Of a DNA stretch of 64,000 nt, positions 32,701-52,200 are shown piece after piece; the first letter of the stretch is position 1, and each line of letters starts with the position of its first letter. Below the pieces are notes generated by a model, which worked only from the letters and a program-made list of their open reading frames with translations, made no database searches and was not told the DNA's origin. The position numbers and the translations under genes were made by a program. This DNA comes from Ecdyonurus torrentis (taxonomy: Eukaryota; Arthropoda; Insecta; Ephemeroptera; Heptageniidae): positions 34,661,930 to 34,725,929 of the forward strand of contig OX439131.1 of the NCBI GenBank assembly GCA_949318235.1. The letters are read 5' to 3'.

Positions 32701-35079
32701 TTATTTTAATTAGGACCTAAAATTGTATCAGCTGAGAATTTGTGTGCGTTATATCAAAACAAAACGGGGGAGGGGGAACTTTTTTGTTTTATTTTTCAGT
32801 TTCATATAAAGAAAGAATAAGAATCAAAACTTTTTTTTTTTTTTTTTTTTTTATACAGGCAAGTAACTAATTATTTTTTTTGTACTGTAACTTTACAGGA
32901 AGTATATTTGTTTAAATGACAATCTGGATCCTAGTAGAGAGAAAGACAATGCACTTGTGAAGGCTGTACTACAAGACTTTTATGAGTCTGTGTTACCAGT
33001 ACCTTCTAGTTTTGAGTTACCTTACATTTATCGGAATCGTTTTCTTCATGTGTCTGAGCTGCGTGCCTGGAGAAGATATCGAGCTGTCATTCATTCAGCT
33101 ACTCTTGTGTGTATTATACTACTAGCTGTACTAACCATCATTCTCATCTGTCAAGGAGAGGTAAGAATTCTTACTTTTATATTATATATGTGGGGGGGGG
33201 GGGGGGGGCTGAATGTGGGTTGTTACAGAGTAGACAATTTGGTGATGTGCGGTTATGCGTTACCTTAGGCATATGTGTGTTAAAACAAGATTAGTTAAGA
33301 TGAACAATGCTTGGGTGACAAATGAATGTGAGGTGCAAGAAACTGTGATTGAATAGTATGAAAGAAAGTAGTGTGTTCCAATGGTTTAGTCATATTGAAA
33401 AAAATGAATGATGAGAGGATTACAAAAATACATGTTCATAACAGAGTGTTTGGGAGAGGAGGAAGAAGCAGGCCTAAAATGGTGTGGTCTGAGGTGGTTG
33501 GAAGATGCTTGAAGAAGTTGTCTGTACATAATACTTGGTGTAAAAGGAATTGTATGAAGCAAATTATGAGTCTTGGTGACACAATGGATGTATGCTATAA
33601 TATAAAATTGTGGAAATCAAACACTAGGTCAAAAGGAAGTGCTGTTGGCTTATCCTGAAAGAGATGTGTAATCATGATATGTATGTAAAGGGCCGGCTTG
33701 GGGTACATTGGCCCGGTCTGGCAATCTGGGAATTGGCCCACATATGCTGGGGAGTTTGGGGGGCAGAGCCCTCCAACCAATTTTTTTTCTCATTTTTCTC
33801 ATAAAAACACCCTTTTTTAATAGTGCTTTTTTTTTACATTTTGTGCTCAAAATTTCTTATGAAATGAATGTTTTTAAAAGAAATTTTGTAGTAATCGATT
33901 ATATACACTAAAAAATAATTTTAAAAAATTACTTTTATACTTTTAGTCTTTACAAATTTAAAAGTTAAAGATATAAAAAAAAAAAAAAATGTGTATATCG
34001 AGGAAATCAAATAGTAACCTCGTATCTTAGATTTTGATGTTTTCAAGTTTACAATAGCACTGTAGCTCAGAAAAAAATTACAAAAAATTAACTTTTATTT
34101 TATCCTAAGGCACATGTATTGCACATTACTTCATTTCAGTTTCAAACTTTTCCAGCTCATGGTGTCTTTGTAATTAACTAATTAGTAACAAAAAATGACT
34201 TTTTTTGTGTAATTTTGAAAACAATGATTTGAAAAGTGCATTTCCTCTGAAAGTACATGAGATAAAAATATCAAACTCAAACAGCCAATAAAGGAAATAT
34301 TGATTATTCATGCCATGCATACAAAAAAAAATTGCAACCAACCCCTTTGCCAAAATATGCAAAAAAAGTAACTTTGAAACTACAAGGGTTTAGAAGCTGA
34401 AAATCAGTTTAGAGCCATAAATTTGTATTGGTAAAATGATTTGATACTTTAATTGAAATAACCTTAAAATAACCCCAAATTATGATGTAAAATTCTTGAG
34501 AGCGCCTAATAAATGCAGCCCGCAGCACAATCAGCCTGTAAAATGCAACCCAGAGTACATATACTTTTTAAATAAATATATATTTCCTCCCACAACTAAC
34601 TTAACAAAATAATTTGAATGGTTTCATATTACCAATACACAATTCTACCCCTAAAGTGATTTTCAGCTTTAAAACCCTTGTAGTCACAAAGTTACGTTTT
34701 TTGCATATTTTGGCAAAGGGGTTGGTTGCAATTTTTTTTTTGTATGCATGGCATGAATAATCAATACTTCCTTTATTGGCTGTTTGAGTTTGATATTTTT
34801 ATCTCATGCACTTTCAGAGGAAATGCACTTTTCAAATCATTGTTTTCAAAATTACACAAAAAAAGTCATTTTTTGTTACTAATTAGTTAATTACAAAGAC
34901 ACCATGAGCTGGAAAAGTTTGAAACTGAAATGAAGTAATGTGCAATACATGTGCCTTAGGATAAAATAAAAGTTAATTTTTTGTAATTTTTTTCTGAGCT
35001 ACAGTGCTATTGTAAACTTGAAAACATCAAAATCTAAGATACGAGGTTACTATTTGATTTCCTCGATATATTAAAATTA

Positions 35080-35110
<31 letters not shown>

Positions 35111-36150
35111 ACATTTTACTATAACAAAACAATACATTTTCATTTCAATCACCAGACTGGATAAAACAAATATTTATAGTTCAGAATGAAACATCGAAAA
35201 ACACTGCTATTTTAATAGTTGCTGTAGTTTATGATGGAGATGAGGCCCGCTTGAGATTACTGGGTTGACTTGGTGGTTCATCACCAAAATAATAATGTAG
35301 AATACAAATTAGCAATACTGATTTTACTACTGAATAATCTGCACTATATGCAGTATAAAGGTAGCTTGAACTTTTGTTTATTTATTTTACCTTGTTGAAG
35401 AAGGACAACTTTTAAATAAATCGTCCAATTTAGCTTGCTTCGAATCTTTGGAGCTCTCTTTCACCCGCTTCTTTTTGTTTTTGAGTTCTTGTTTTATATA
35501 CGTACGTTTTCTTCTTCATATTATTTACTGTACTAAACTGACTTAATATTACTTAACTAATCTTAATTTTTATCTTTAGGAACTCAACTATTACTAATTT
35601 AAGTAAATTTAATTTGCGACAAAACTTACAGAATCATCTTGATCTTGGTTCTTTCCCAGTAAGAAAATGTTTACGTGTACATATTTTTTTCAGTCAAATG
35701 AACTATTCTATTGCAATGTACTGCATTGAAATGCGTTCTATCAGGAAAAAATAAATACTTGAGCTTTCAAAAATGGTTACCAATTTCAATAATAGATAAT
35801 AGACGACAGAATATTGCTTTTTTACGTGGGATTAATATTTGAATTTAAAATAATTTTAAATTAAAAAAAAAAATCTGGCCCGCTTGGCCCGCAATGACGT
35901 TGGCCCGGTCTGTGATCACAGACCTCAATTTATGGCCAAGCAGGCCCTGTGTATGTATGTGTATGTAAGTATGTGTAGACTTTTTTTTTATGTGTGTTGA
36001 GGAGCAAGTACTGCTTCAAACGTTTCTTTTTATGATTTAAAAAAAATAAAATAAAATAATGAATGAATGTATATTATGTTGCAGGGTCGTCCCTGGTACA
36101 AGAGACTTTACAAAAGAATACGCAATTCAGGTTGTGTAAACCATGTTTAA
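18893..36150 (+). CDS. GNPTAB: GlcNAc-1-phosphotransferase subunits alpha/beta (GNPTAB)
   Basis: Seventeen exons: 18893-19012, 21408-21493, 24311-24475, 24732-24922, 25006-25199, 25370-25492, 26114-26313, 26528-26630, 26704-26985, 29359-29473, 30810-31012, 31340-31863, 31947-32099, 32166-32343, 32413-32597, 32899-33160, 36085-36150. They give 1049 aa (human 1256). The Golgi enzyme starts the mannose-6-phosphate tag on lysosomal hydrolases. Seen: an N-terminal membrane anchor (~20-36) ending TAFQFGE; Stealth motifs [13 protein letters not shown] (75-87), [16 protein letters not shown] (~295) and [12 protein letters not shown]; two LNR/Notch modules with complete cysteine sets (404-434, 472-502); an S1P-like site RKLL|DTF at 725/726; an EF-hand DTDNSGTWSDRE (~811-822); and a C-terminal membrane segment. 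The region between the LNRs and the cleavage site is ~200 residues shorter than in human. Confidence 0.96.
19366..20765. mobile_element. 1.4-kb element ending in TGCCACTTTTCGGCCACTT
   Basis: Left TAGATATGCCACTTTTCGGC and right GCCGAAAAGTGGCATGTCTA are inverted. The motif CACTTTTCGGCCAC (or complement) recurs inside at least five times, for example near 19393, 19759, 19798 and 20510. There is no transposase frame. It lies in GNPTAB intron 1. Confidence 0.7.
21533..22510. mobile_element. ~1-kb element with GGGGCAATAC-GGACACTT ends
   Basis: Left GGGGCAATACTGGACACTTT and right AAGTGTCCCGTATTGCCCC are inverted. The same GGGCAATAcGGGaCA motif recurs internally near 21740, 22105 and 22130. It is AT-rich and has no transposase frame. 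It lies in GNPTAB intron 2. Confidence 0.7.
22930..23905. mobile_element. Compound foldback with two nested MITEs
   Basis: The outer arms pair CCCTGCAACCTGCTTGCT (~23016) with AGCAAGCAGGTTGCAGGG (~23789), and GATGCAAGGGATTAA (~23229) with TTAATCCCTTGCATC (~23689). MITE B copy 2 (23062-23185) lies in the left arm. The loop (about 23283-23646) is itself an inverted repeat with ends ATTGAATAATGATAACTCTA and CAAAATGACCCCAGGTCA. It lies in GNPTAB intron 2. Confidence 0.65.
23062..23185. mobile_element. MITE family B, copy 2
   Basis: Inverted relative of 1614-1737: TACAGCTCTTGCCAAAAGTT at the left, and complements of the GCGGCCGCCGC and TCTTTATGAGAAAACGC blocks inside. TA flanks. Confidence 0.7.
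24671..24727 (+). repeat. (ATTT)n microsatellite at a splice acceptor
   Basis: About 14 ATTT units lie directly before the GCAG acceptor of GNPTAB exon 4, so the repeat forms the polypyrimidine tract. Confidence 0.95.
25550..25980. mobile_element. MITE family C, copy 3, with internal CA repeat
   Basis: Ends CCAGCAAGGGCCTTACCTAG and GGTAAGGCCCTTGCTGG are inverted. Inside is a hairpin CTATGAATCATAG plus flanks, a CA/CACG microsatellite (about 25756-25819), and the shared GACAAAAGCTATTCGATA block also found in the copy at 52170-52465. Just inside the left end is TAGGCTGACCATCCGTCCCG, which resembles a hAT terminus. It lies in GNPTAB intron 6. Confidence 0.65.
27274..28162. mobile_element. Foldback element in GNPTAB intron 9
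   Basis: Arms 27274-27362 and 28075-28162 are inverted (CCCCTAGGTTTGAA, CATTTGAAAGAGAAAAAGTA, AACTTGGCATAGGCAA), with an inner pair TCTTCTGGATTTCA at ~27365 and ~27955. The interior has a T-run and a TTA repeat. No coding frame is present. Confidence 0.75.
28328..28524 (+). pseudogene. Dead duplicate of GNPTAB exon 11 with its 3' splice site
   Basis: About 197 bp match 30763-30957, that is, the last ~47 bp of intron 10 plus the first ~150 bp of exon 11, at about 93-95% identity. The GATGCAG acceptor is kept (exon-like part begins 28375). A 5-bp insertion (AGTAAGATCCGAACTTGG against AGTAAGAACTTGG, near 28463) shifts the frame and leads to a stop at ~28513. The copy breaks off before the exon's end, lacks a donor, and sits before exon 10, so it is out of order. 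It is not a usable exon. Confidence 0.9.
28634..28772. mobile_element. MITE family B, copy 3 (decayed)
   Basis: It carries TACATCCCTGGACAAAAGTT on the left, the diagnostic GCGTTTTCTCATAAAGATAA core and TTTTGTCCAGAGG on the right. It is more diverged than copies 1 and 2. Confidence 0.65.
29525..30338. mobile_element. hAT-type element, 814 bp, 8-bp TSD
   Basis: CAGGGCCGGGCT at the left mirrors AGCCCGGCCCTG at the right. A perfect 8-bp duplication GCTGTCTG flanks it at 29517-29524 and 30339-30346. Inside are a CA microsatellite (29659-29718), an A-run, and a GGTAGGGTAGG-to-GGTTAGGTTAGG tract near 30135-30175. No transposase frame is present. It lies in GNPTAB intron 10. Confidence 0.88.
31104..31217. 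mobile_element. Short MITE with GTAGAATGATTA ends
   Basis: TGTAGAATGATTAAAGTATA and AAATTGAAAATTA on the left mirror TAATTTTCAATTTAACGTG and TAATCGTTCTACA on the right. The TTCAATTCAACGTGCTCTAA end is echoed near 12262, 47692 and 53879. It lies in GNPTAB intron 11, shortly after a G-run at 31040-31053. Confidence 0.55.
33240..33660 (+). mobile_element. LINE-like ORF C-terminal remnant
   Basis: Plus-strand translation across 33371-33658, extended upstream through a frameshift, reads as ...[17 protein letters not shown] then [18 protein letters not shown] and LKKLSVHN. This is the GR.GRPR..W.. tail typical of endonuclease/reverse-transcriptase polyproteins of non-LTR elements. No RT domain remains. 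It lies in GNPTAB intron 16. Confidence 0.55.
33688..35949. mobile_element. hAT-type element, 2.26 kb, 8-bp TSD
   Basis: Left AAGGGCCGGCTTGG and right CCAAGCAGGCCCTG are inverted termini. The first base has changed from the expected C. A perfect 8-bp duplication TGTATGTA is at 33680-33687 and 35950-35957. TTGGCCCGGTCTG recurs near both ends. It is interrupted by the foldback at 33992-35075. No transposase frame is seen. It lies in GNPTAB intron 16. Confidence 0.85.
33992..35075. mobile_element. Foldback element nested in a hAT
   Basis: Arms 33992-34440 and about 34626-35075 are inverted copies at roughly 95% identity, starting TATATCGAGGAAATCAAATA. The spacer of ~185 bp is AT-rich. The arms have A/T homopolymers but no coding potential. 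Confidence 0.85.
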
Positions 36151-37198
36151 ACTGAATACTTTTTCACAATATGTTTGTTAGTGTTTTTTTGTGCTTATTT
36201 AAATCAAAACAAAGTACTTTGTTGTTTAATACAACAGTTCCTCTTCAAATTATTAATAGTACTGTAAATAATAATTAAGAACAGAATAAATTATTCTGTA
36301 GAATGCCATTGAATAATATTAATACTCATAGTGCCATAAGTTTCCAAGTGTATTAAAGATATGAGATTATATTCTAAGTACTTAGTGATGCTTTTATTAA
36401 GGATTTTCACTCTTAACATTTTACCTTTTTATATGTGCCTTTTTATCTCTAAAAATATGTACTTAAAATTACTCTCAATCACTCACAGTCAGTATCTTGC
36501 TATTTTATTATTATTTATTTTCAACGATTTTTATTGTGTTATATCATAATGTACTTCAATTTAAATTATAGTGATGTGTGTCATATTAACTATTACAATA
36601 ACAACAACAACAAATATGCTATCTTTAGGATATTAAAATTTAGTATTAATGCATTTAGAAGACTTGCAAAAGTAGGTTTAGTGAGAAAGTAAACAAACTC
36701 ACAGCTCAACGATACTAACAAAGTGCTAGCAGATGACTTTGTTGTCCTGTCTCAATTTAGTATGCTTTTATGGGGTGATGAAGCAGCTATAACTTGAGTT
36801 AAAATTAATTATCAGAGTTAAAAATTTTACTGTAGCTTGCTGAGCCTCAATGCTTTTGTTTTCCTGCATTTGAAGTCAATCAGGTGTAAAAAAATGTGTA
36901 ACCAAATTGGTTGAACAAAGGCTTTAAGACTCAGTAAGCTACAGTAGTAGAAATTTCAACTTTGAGAAATAATTCTTAACTCAAGTTATAGCTGCTTCAT
37001 TACCCCATAAGAAAGCATGTTTAGTTGAGACTGGAACACAAAATTGTCTGCTAGCACTTTGTTAGGATTGTTGAGCTGTGATTTTGTTTATTTTCTCAAT
37101 AAACGTACTTTTACAAGTCATCTAATTACAAATTTAAGAATTATAAAATCCTTCCTACAAGTGTTTGAAATTAAACTTAAAAAAAATTAATTGACAGT

Positions 37199-37233
<35 letters not shown>

Positions 37234-38673
37234 AATAGTAGGTGTATAAAAAAATTGTTAATAATATCAATAATTTATAATTGAAATAAAACATTTAATT
37301 TAAATCTAATTGAACTAACTTTGTATAATTTGAAACATTTGTGGCATGGTTGTTCGCAGGATGTAGAAATTAAATCAACTTTAAGTAGGTTTATCATTGT
37401 GTGTCAAGAGTTACAGATTTATTTTGCTCTTTATTAAAAAATGATTCATGGATTTTACCGGTAATAAATAGCTAATTCTTATTATATATAGGTATATATA
37501 TATAGGCCTATATATTATTATAAAAAAAAATTAGAATACATAAAATTTCGTATAGTATTTCTCTAAATTTTTACATGTTTGGTAGATTTTTTTTTTTTTT
37601 TCTTCTTCCAATAATAAAAAAAATTAAAATAAAATAAAAAATTAAAAACAAGGTTCAGCAATGCTTAAAGGATAGGAAATTAGGGGGCTCTAAGCATTTC
37701 CTGCACCACCTGTACTTGGTAGGCATACTCCTTGTGGTAAGCTCCATTGTGTAAAATTGTCATGCTCTAGTGAGTTAATCAAACTTTTAAAACTGTGATA
37801 TTTTGTAAATATTTGAAATAAGATATTAAACTGCAATGAATAAAAATAATATTAAAATGATTTTTATTATTTTACAAATTTTGTCTTGATCTTTTGTGGG
37901 TAATTTATATAATTTAATTCTATATTTTGCAAATTTTAATGGTCATAGCATTATTGATCTATCATGATAAATTATCAGCAAAATTAAGTACAGGAGGATC
38001 AAAATACAAGATAACAGCACAATGTGTAGGTGTGAGCCTGATTACATTTGGTTAAATAAATATTGAAATACTGCCTGTAAATCATGCAAGCTGTATACCT
38101 ACATCTCAGATCAATGTTTTGTTATCTTAATAAAATTTGTGAATTTTGAAAGGTTATGATTTTCTGCTGATAAGATTTTTAAAAAGAAAAAAGAAAGTGA
38201 ATATAATATTGTTGCATAGTTTTTTTTTTTTTTTTTTTTTTGTTTGTTTGTTTGTTTTTCTTTTTCTTCTTTTTCTTCTTCTTCTTCTTCTTTGTTTCTA
38301 TTTTTTAAGTGATTAGTTATTCTGATATGGAAGCATTTAGCATTTGATAACATGAAACAATGAAAAATCCATGTAGTTTTATTTAGAAATATACTCTTAT
38401 CAATACATTGTTTCTTATGTTGAATTTTTTTTCTCAATATGGTAATCTGTGCATCAGTGTGTGATAATGATAATATATATTTATATTCTAATCAGCAATT
38501 TTTGTAATAAAAGTAAGAGCTTTATAGTAGAGTGTTATCTTATCATAACAAAAGCTGCTTCAAAACTCTATATTCATAATCGATGATAATTTAGGTGTGC
38601 AATACAGTATGTCAAGTCAGCTTAAACAATTTGCATTCAGTCATTGATATCATTACGAAGGTGTTAGATCAGA
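36151..38673. other. Intergenic between GNPTAB and the anoctamin
   Basis: This holds the GNPTAB 3' untranslated region (an AATAAA at 36285-36290), the foldback at 36655-37130, a 30-bp T-run at 37201-37230 and AT-rich sequence. No extra coding exon is seen. The anoctamin start lies in a non-GC-rich context with no obvious TATA box. Confidence 0.5.
36655..37130. mobile_element. Foldback element downstream of GNPTAB
   Basis: Left blocks AGCTCAACGATACTAACAAA, GTGCTAGCAGATGAC, TGGGGTGATGAAGCAGCTAT and ACTGTAGCTTGCTGAG all return inverted on the right (~36930-37090). Arms are about 200 bp, at 85-90% identity. Confidence 0.75.
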
Positions 38674-47294
<8,621 letters not shown>

Positions 47295-47354
47295 TGAGAT
47301 ATTTATAATTTATTTCCTAGCATTTAACATTATTCCAAACATATTCCTTTCACC

Positions 47355-47566
47355 CTTGGTGAATCCAAAGGGCGTACTTGAATTTGGACACTTTTTCACG
47401 AAGGGCGTACTTGCATTTGGTCAGATTTGATGCTGTACGCACTGCCATAATATTAACATGTAAAACCAAGTGCAAGTACGCCCTTTGCGGTAATGGACAA
47501 AAATGGAAGTATGCCTTTTGTAAGGTGACATTGAAATGCAAATACGCCCTTTGGACAAACAAAAAA
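47355..47566. mobile_element. MITE family J, copy 1, four AAGGGCGTACTTG units
   Basis: AAAGGGCGTACTTGAATTTGG and CGAAGGGCGTACTTGCATTTGG-type units on the left face inverted partners CAAGTACGCCCTTT and CAAATACGCCCTTTGG on the right. A sister copy sits at 54322-54560. Each unit is ~20 bp, so the element can fold in several alternative ways. Confidence 0.7.
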
Positions 47567-47762
47567 AATAATAATAATAAATAAAGTTTATCAGAAAATA
47601 CATCTAGCGCTCATCTACACAAGAAAATTTGATCCCATAAATAAACTATAGGCTATATAAACTAGAGAATATTTGTGTTGTCTTGTATTAGTTTTCAATT
47701 CAATGTGCTCTAATCCCTCTTATAATATTTTCTATTAAACTTTCTTTTTAATTTTTTAGCAT

Positions 47763-47898
47763 CATATGAAAGTGTCAGATGCAAAAGCAGACATTCAACA
47801 TAATTATTATGCTGTAACTTACTAACTTGTAAGTGGGTGAGAAATGAACCATGCAGCAAATGTTGAGTGTCTGCTTTTGCAACTGACTCTTTCACATA
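47763..47898. mobile_element. 135-bp hairpin MITE
   Basis: TATGAAAGTGTCAGATGCAA and AAGCAGACATTCAACAT mirror ATGTTGAGTGTCTGCTTTTG and CTGACTCTTTCACATA. The loop is ~55 bp. It is the only copy in the window. Confidence 0.65.
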
Positions 47899-48919
47899 TC
47901 AATGGCAATGTTTTTTTCCCCGTTTTTATATTTATATTCCAAGCAGTATAGTATTAAATTTAAATGAAATTAAGGTGTAGGCCTAAATAATACAGCTTTA
48001 TATTTTTGCTATTGATTTATAATTTTTTATTTCATCATAAATGAATACTTAAAAGTTAGGCCTATTATTTATTTAACATAAAATGTTGAATATAGTGTAT
48101 GATTGATTACAAACATTGGATTATTTGTAAATCATTATTTATGCATTTTATTTGCTATAAAAATTTAGAAATGAAAAACCTTTGCATTATATAGTACCAT
48201 GTTGATATTCTCCTATTATTGATATGGTATTATTTCAAGTTTCACTACCAAAGACATGTAATATTTATGAAAAATTGGTTATTTAAGGTAATTGTTAGCA
48301 CCATCTTTTTTGTTAGCTTTGTACTGTTTGTTATGATAAACTATCTAGTTTGTTTGTTTGTTTGTTTGTTTTTTTTTTTTTCTTTCTTTCACATTTTTAA
48401 ACTAATTTAATTCATAATTTGACAAACATGTGACGTTAAAATTTGATAGGGAGAAACCAAATGAGAGTTGGCGCCAGGCAGCAGCGTCAACTGAAAATCT
48501 CAAATGGCGATAGTGGTTTAAAAAAATATCTATTTGAAAAATATATATATCATAATTTGAGGTAGTTCTAAAAATAGCTGTAAATTTTTTTAAAGTGGAT
48601 TTAATATAACCACAGTGAGAACCAGATTTTATTTATTTACTTAATTTATTTTATATGTGGCAATGAACATTTGAAAAGTTGCATACTCTTTATATATTCA
48701 TCCTCTTCAAAAACACTAAAAGTGTTTGTAAACGTAAACCCTGTTCCCTTGCTCAAAAAAAAAAAAAAAAAAAAAATCCATTTAAAAAGCATTATGTTAG
48801 GTGAATGTCATTTGTGTGTGTGCGTGTGTGTTTTGAAGCACACACACACAAACAGAAATTACGGACATTATTGATAGGCCTAGTATATAATAGGTATATT
48901 CTTTTATTTGATTGATGAA

Positions 48920-49130
48920 GAGATAATAGAATAACACACATAATATGAAATAATTGGGGGAACAGGAAATTGAGCTGTTATTGATGGAAACCTTTATGAG
49001 AGAGGCATCCCTATCACTTAACAGCTTAATTTCCCACTATCCATTTTTTTTTTCCTCCCTTCCTTCCTTCTTTTTTTTTTTTTTTTTTTTATCTGTGTGT
49101 TATTCTGTTACCTTCTGATCAATCAATTAT
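48920..49130. mobile_element. Hairpin MITE with ATAGAATAACACACA ends
   Basis: TAATAGAATAACACACATAA and GGAAATTGAGCTGTTA pair with TAACAGCTTAATTTCC and TGTGTGTTATTCTGTTA. A pyrimidine tract (49045-49090) has grown inside the right arm. Confidence 0.6.
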
Positions 49131-49238
49131 TGCAAAGTCGATTTCTTTCTTTAATTATAATATTCTTTTAAATGTAAAATAATAATTATAAAAGTATAAG
49201 TGTGGCATACAGTATACAGTATTAAACCTTTTTGTTGA

Positions 49239-52200
49239 TCAAAATGGGATGTTGAAAGGATAGTGCTTGTGTTCAATAGCTCTGTATAACAGAAAAATTA
49301 TAAATACTGTATTAGTATAGTTATTCAGAATTTTAAATTGTTTTTATATTTTATTTTAGCATTATTATATATTCCAATTCACCATTAGGCTGTAAAATTA
49401 TATTGACTAATAATAAAGGAACAACTGTTTTGAGGCCACCTACAAAAGATTCTGCTCACATCCGCTTCCGTTTCGACGTTCTGCGCATTTTTAGTAAGTA
49501 GAAACGGAAGCGGATGTGACTAAAATCGCTTACAGTCGGCCTCAAAACAGTTATTTCTTTATTAGTCAATATGCTGACACAAAAATAATTATCATTACAA
49601 AAATACTGCACAAAATACTTTTCAAGGAGAGAAAAAAAAACTTTAGTTTTATATGGCCTAGTATGAACCAGACATAATTATGTATGCAAGAAATTAGCAA
49701 AGCTATTGTGTTACTTACCCAAGTTCTGCACAGACACGTCCATTGCAGTCAAATGAGAGAAGATAATCCATGTCTTCCTTGCTCAGTTCAAAATCAAATA
49801 TTTGAGCATTCTCAATCATGCGCTCTTTGTGAACAGTTTTTGGTATAACAATGTTGCCACGTTGCACCTATTAATATAGGCAGTTATCAAATGTCTTATT
49901 TAAACATAGTTTATATGAAAAGTTATAGATTGATATTTTATTATTTTATGGTGTTATTGGGATTAGTGGGATTGTAAAATTTTGTAGTATTCAGTTTACC
50001 TGGAATCTGAGCATGGTTTGTGCCACTGTCTTGCCAAGTCTAGCTGCCATGGCCTTCATTTTTTCATCTTCTAGAATGACTCTGTCACCAGGTTTGGCCC
50101 AAGGACGATCACGAGAGCCCAATGGAGAATAAGCAGTGATGACAATATCAAGAGATTTACAAAATTTCATGAGCTGACTCTGGTTGAGATCAGGATGGCA
50201 CTCTACCTGTTTGCAATAATTTAATAGTTTATTTAATGTTGCTTTTTTTTTTTTTTTTTTTTCCCCATTATAATAGGCTATGTTCTAATGATTTAAGGAA
50301 ATATAAACCATAGCAGTTGGATATGATAAAATTCAAAGATTAAGATAGAGGAAACCAGCATTGATATGTCCTATACAGTTTGATAAATAAATACGGCTAT
50401 ACGTCATAGATACTGGAATGAAAACTTAACAAATAGTGGATGGCTGTCAGCACTTAACTCCAAGAGAATTGGAGTGTGTTATGTCTTTGTTAGTCCTTGC
50501 AGCCGTACAGAATCCATGAATCTGACTTCTTAAGACTTGCAGTATTTTGCTAACAAAGTCACTTTATTCTTCCTTATCTTTCTTATGTGTGGTTCATCTT
50601 CAAACTTTATCCTGCTATTTCTCAATCTTTTATTTTGTATCCTGGCTTACAATTTGGTTTAACAATTTGAAAATAGATGTTGTGCACAACTGCTGAAATT
50701 TTCTACCTTGCAGGTACAAAATTCCGCAGCTTGGTCGACAAGAGCATCAGGTCTCTTCAGAAGGCTGGAGGGAGGGCAAGGGCTTCTCATACCTAGCCAG
50801 CAGTAAGGATAAAACAGCTGTCTATGGCTAGAGATGAAGTGCTGAAAATGACGTTGTGTGTGCCATGCGCAATGCTACAGCTGTCTAAACCAAATGTAAG
50901 CCAAAATTCCTTTTTTGTAAAGCTCACTTTTGACATGAGCAATACGAGTATAGTACATGCTTTTTTTTTTTTTTTTTTTTTTTTTTTCTGGGTTTTTGCC
51001 TGTCATTTAAAGCTCATTACTATCTCTCATTCCCCAATTTTTCCTACTCTATAAGAGTTTTTCTATCCAGTCTTTTAATTATCAAAAGTTGCCAAAGTAA
51101 TCAAGAACAGGATAGGAGAAACCAAAAAGCACCTTACCATGATGAGGTCAGTAGCTTAGTGAAAGTCTTGATGGCTCAAGTTATACAAATATTTACAAGT
51201 AACCTGTGCCATCAAGACTTTCACCAAGCTATACGGACCTCATCGTGGTAAGGCGCTTGTTGGTTTTTCTTATCCTTATCTTGATTACATATTCAAACCA
51301 AAATGATTTTAACCTTTCCTATACTTCTCCCAATACTAGTTCGAGCGGATACAGTGTAATTAACAATGTAAAGTCAACTGTGATTGGCTAGTAGGTTTAT
51401 AACACGCTCTCTGATTGGTTTAGCACCGCGGATACAGCTTTTGGCGGGAACGACCTTGTTTTGGCCAGAGTGTAGTTAGTTATACAAAAGCTACCAAAGT
51501 GTTAATTATCTCTGTACCAGGAAGATTTCCATCAAACTATAGGACATTATCTTGTTACATGGTAAGAAGGCCCTTGCTAGTTTCCTCTATTCTTTCCTTT
51601 TAATTGTGTAATTTACATTCTGATAGTTTTTACTTTCATTATTTGTCTGCTAGTTGTAAATTAAAATAAACACACGATTTGTTGCTTTTGCATTGTAAAA
51701 TAAATTACCTGATTTGTAACAGGTTTGATTTTGGCAATGGTCAAGATCCTCTTGATTTGTTCACTATTGAAGTTTGAAATGCCTATGGACTTAACAAGTC
51801 CCATTGACACCAGACGTTCCATTTCAGTCCACGTTTCCATGTAGTCAGTCTCGCTCAATATCATCTTTCCGTTAGAGTCTGTAGGGAAGAGTTCCAAGCC
51901 ATCCTAACATACAAACACAAAAAGTTTGATCAGTTTAATGCATAAAAATTATGAGGGGAGGGTGATAGTCTTTCATTGGCCTGTTGATGACAGCATTATA
52001 TAACCTCATGCAATGTGGTCCACCTGGATAGGAATATTTTCTTTGCATGTATCAATCAAACTGTTTAACATTCACAAGCATGAGTGCTCGCCTGCTAGCA
52101 CATAATTCTAAGTTGTCAACAGGTTAAAATAATATAAAATACTAATACATTAAAAAAAAACTAAAAGAAATTAAAAGAAAAGGATAAGAGAAATCAGAAA

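Larger units (their letters stand above)
47295..49238. other. Convergent intergenic region, anoctamin and aldo-keto reductase 3' ends
   Basis: Both flanking genes end here tail to tail. It holds MITE J copy 1 (47355-47566), a 135-bp hairpin MITE (47763-47898), a decayed MITE E fragment (~48715-48800) and another hairpin (48920-49130). AATAAATAAAG near 47577 could serve as the anoctamin polyA signal. No coding exon is seen. Confidence 0.5.
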
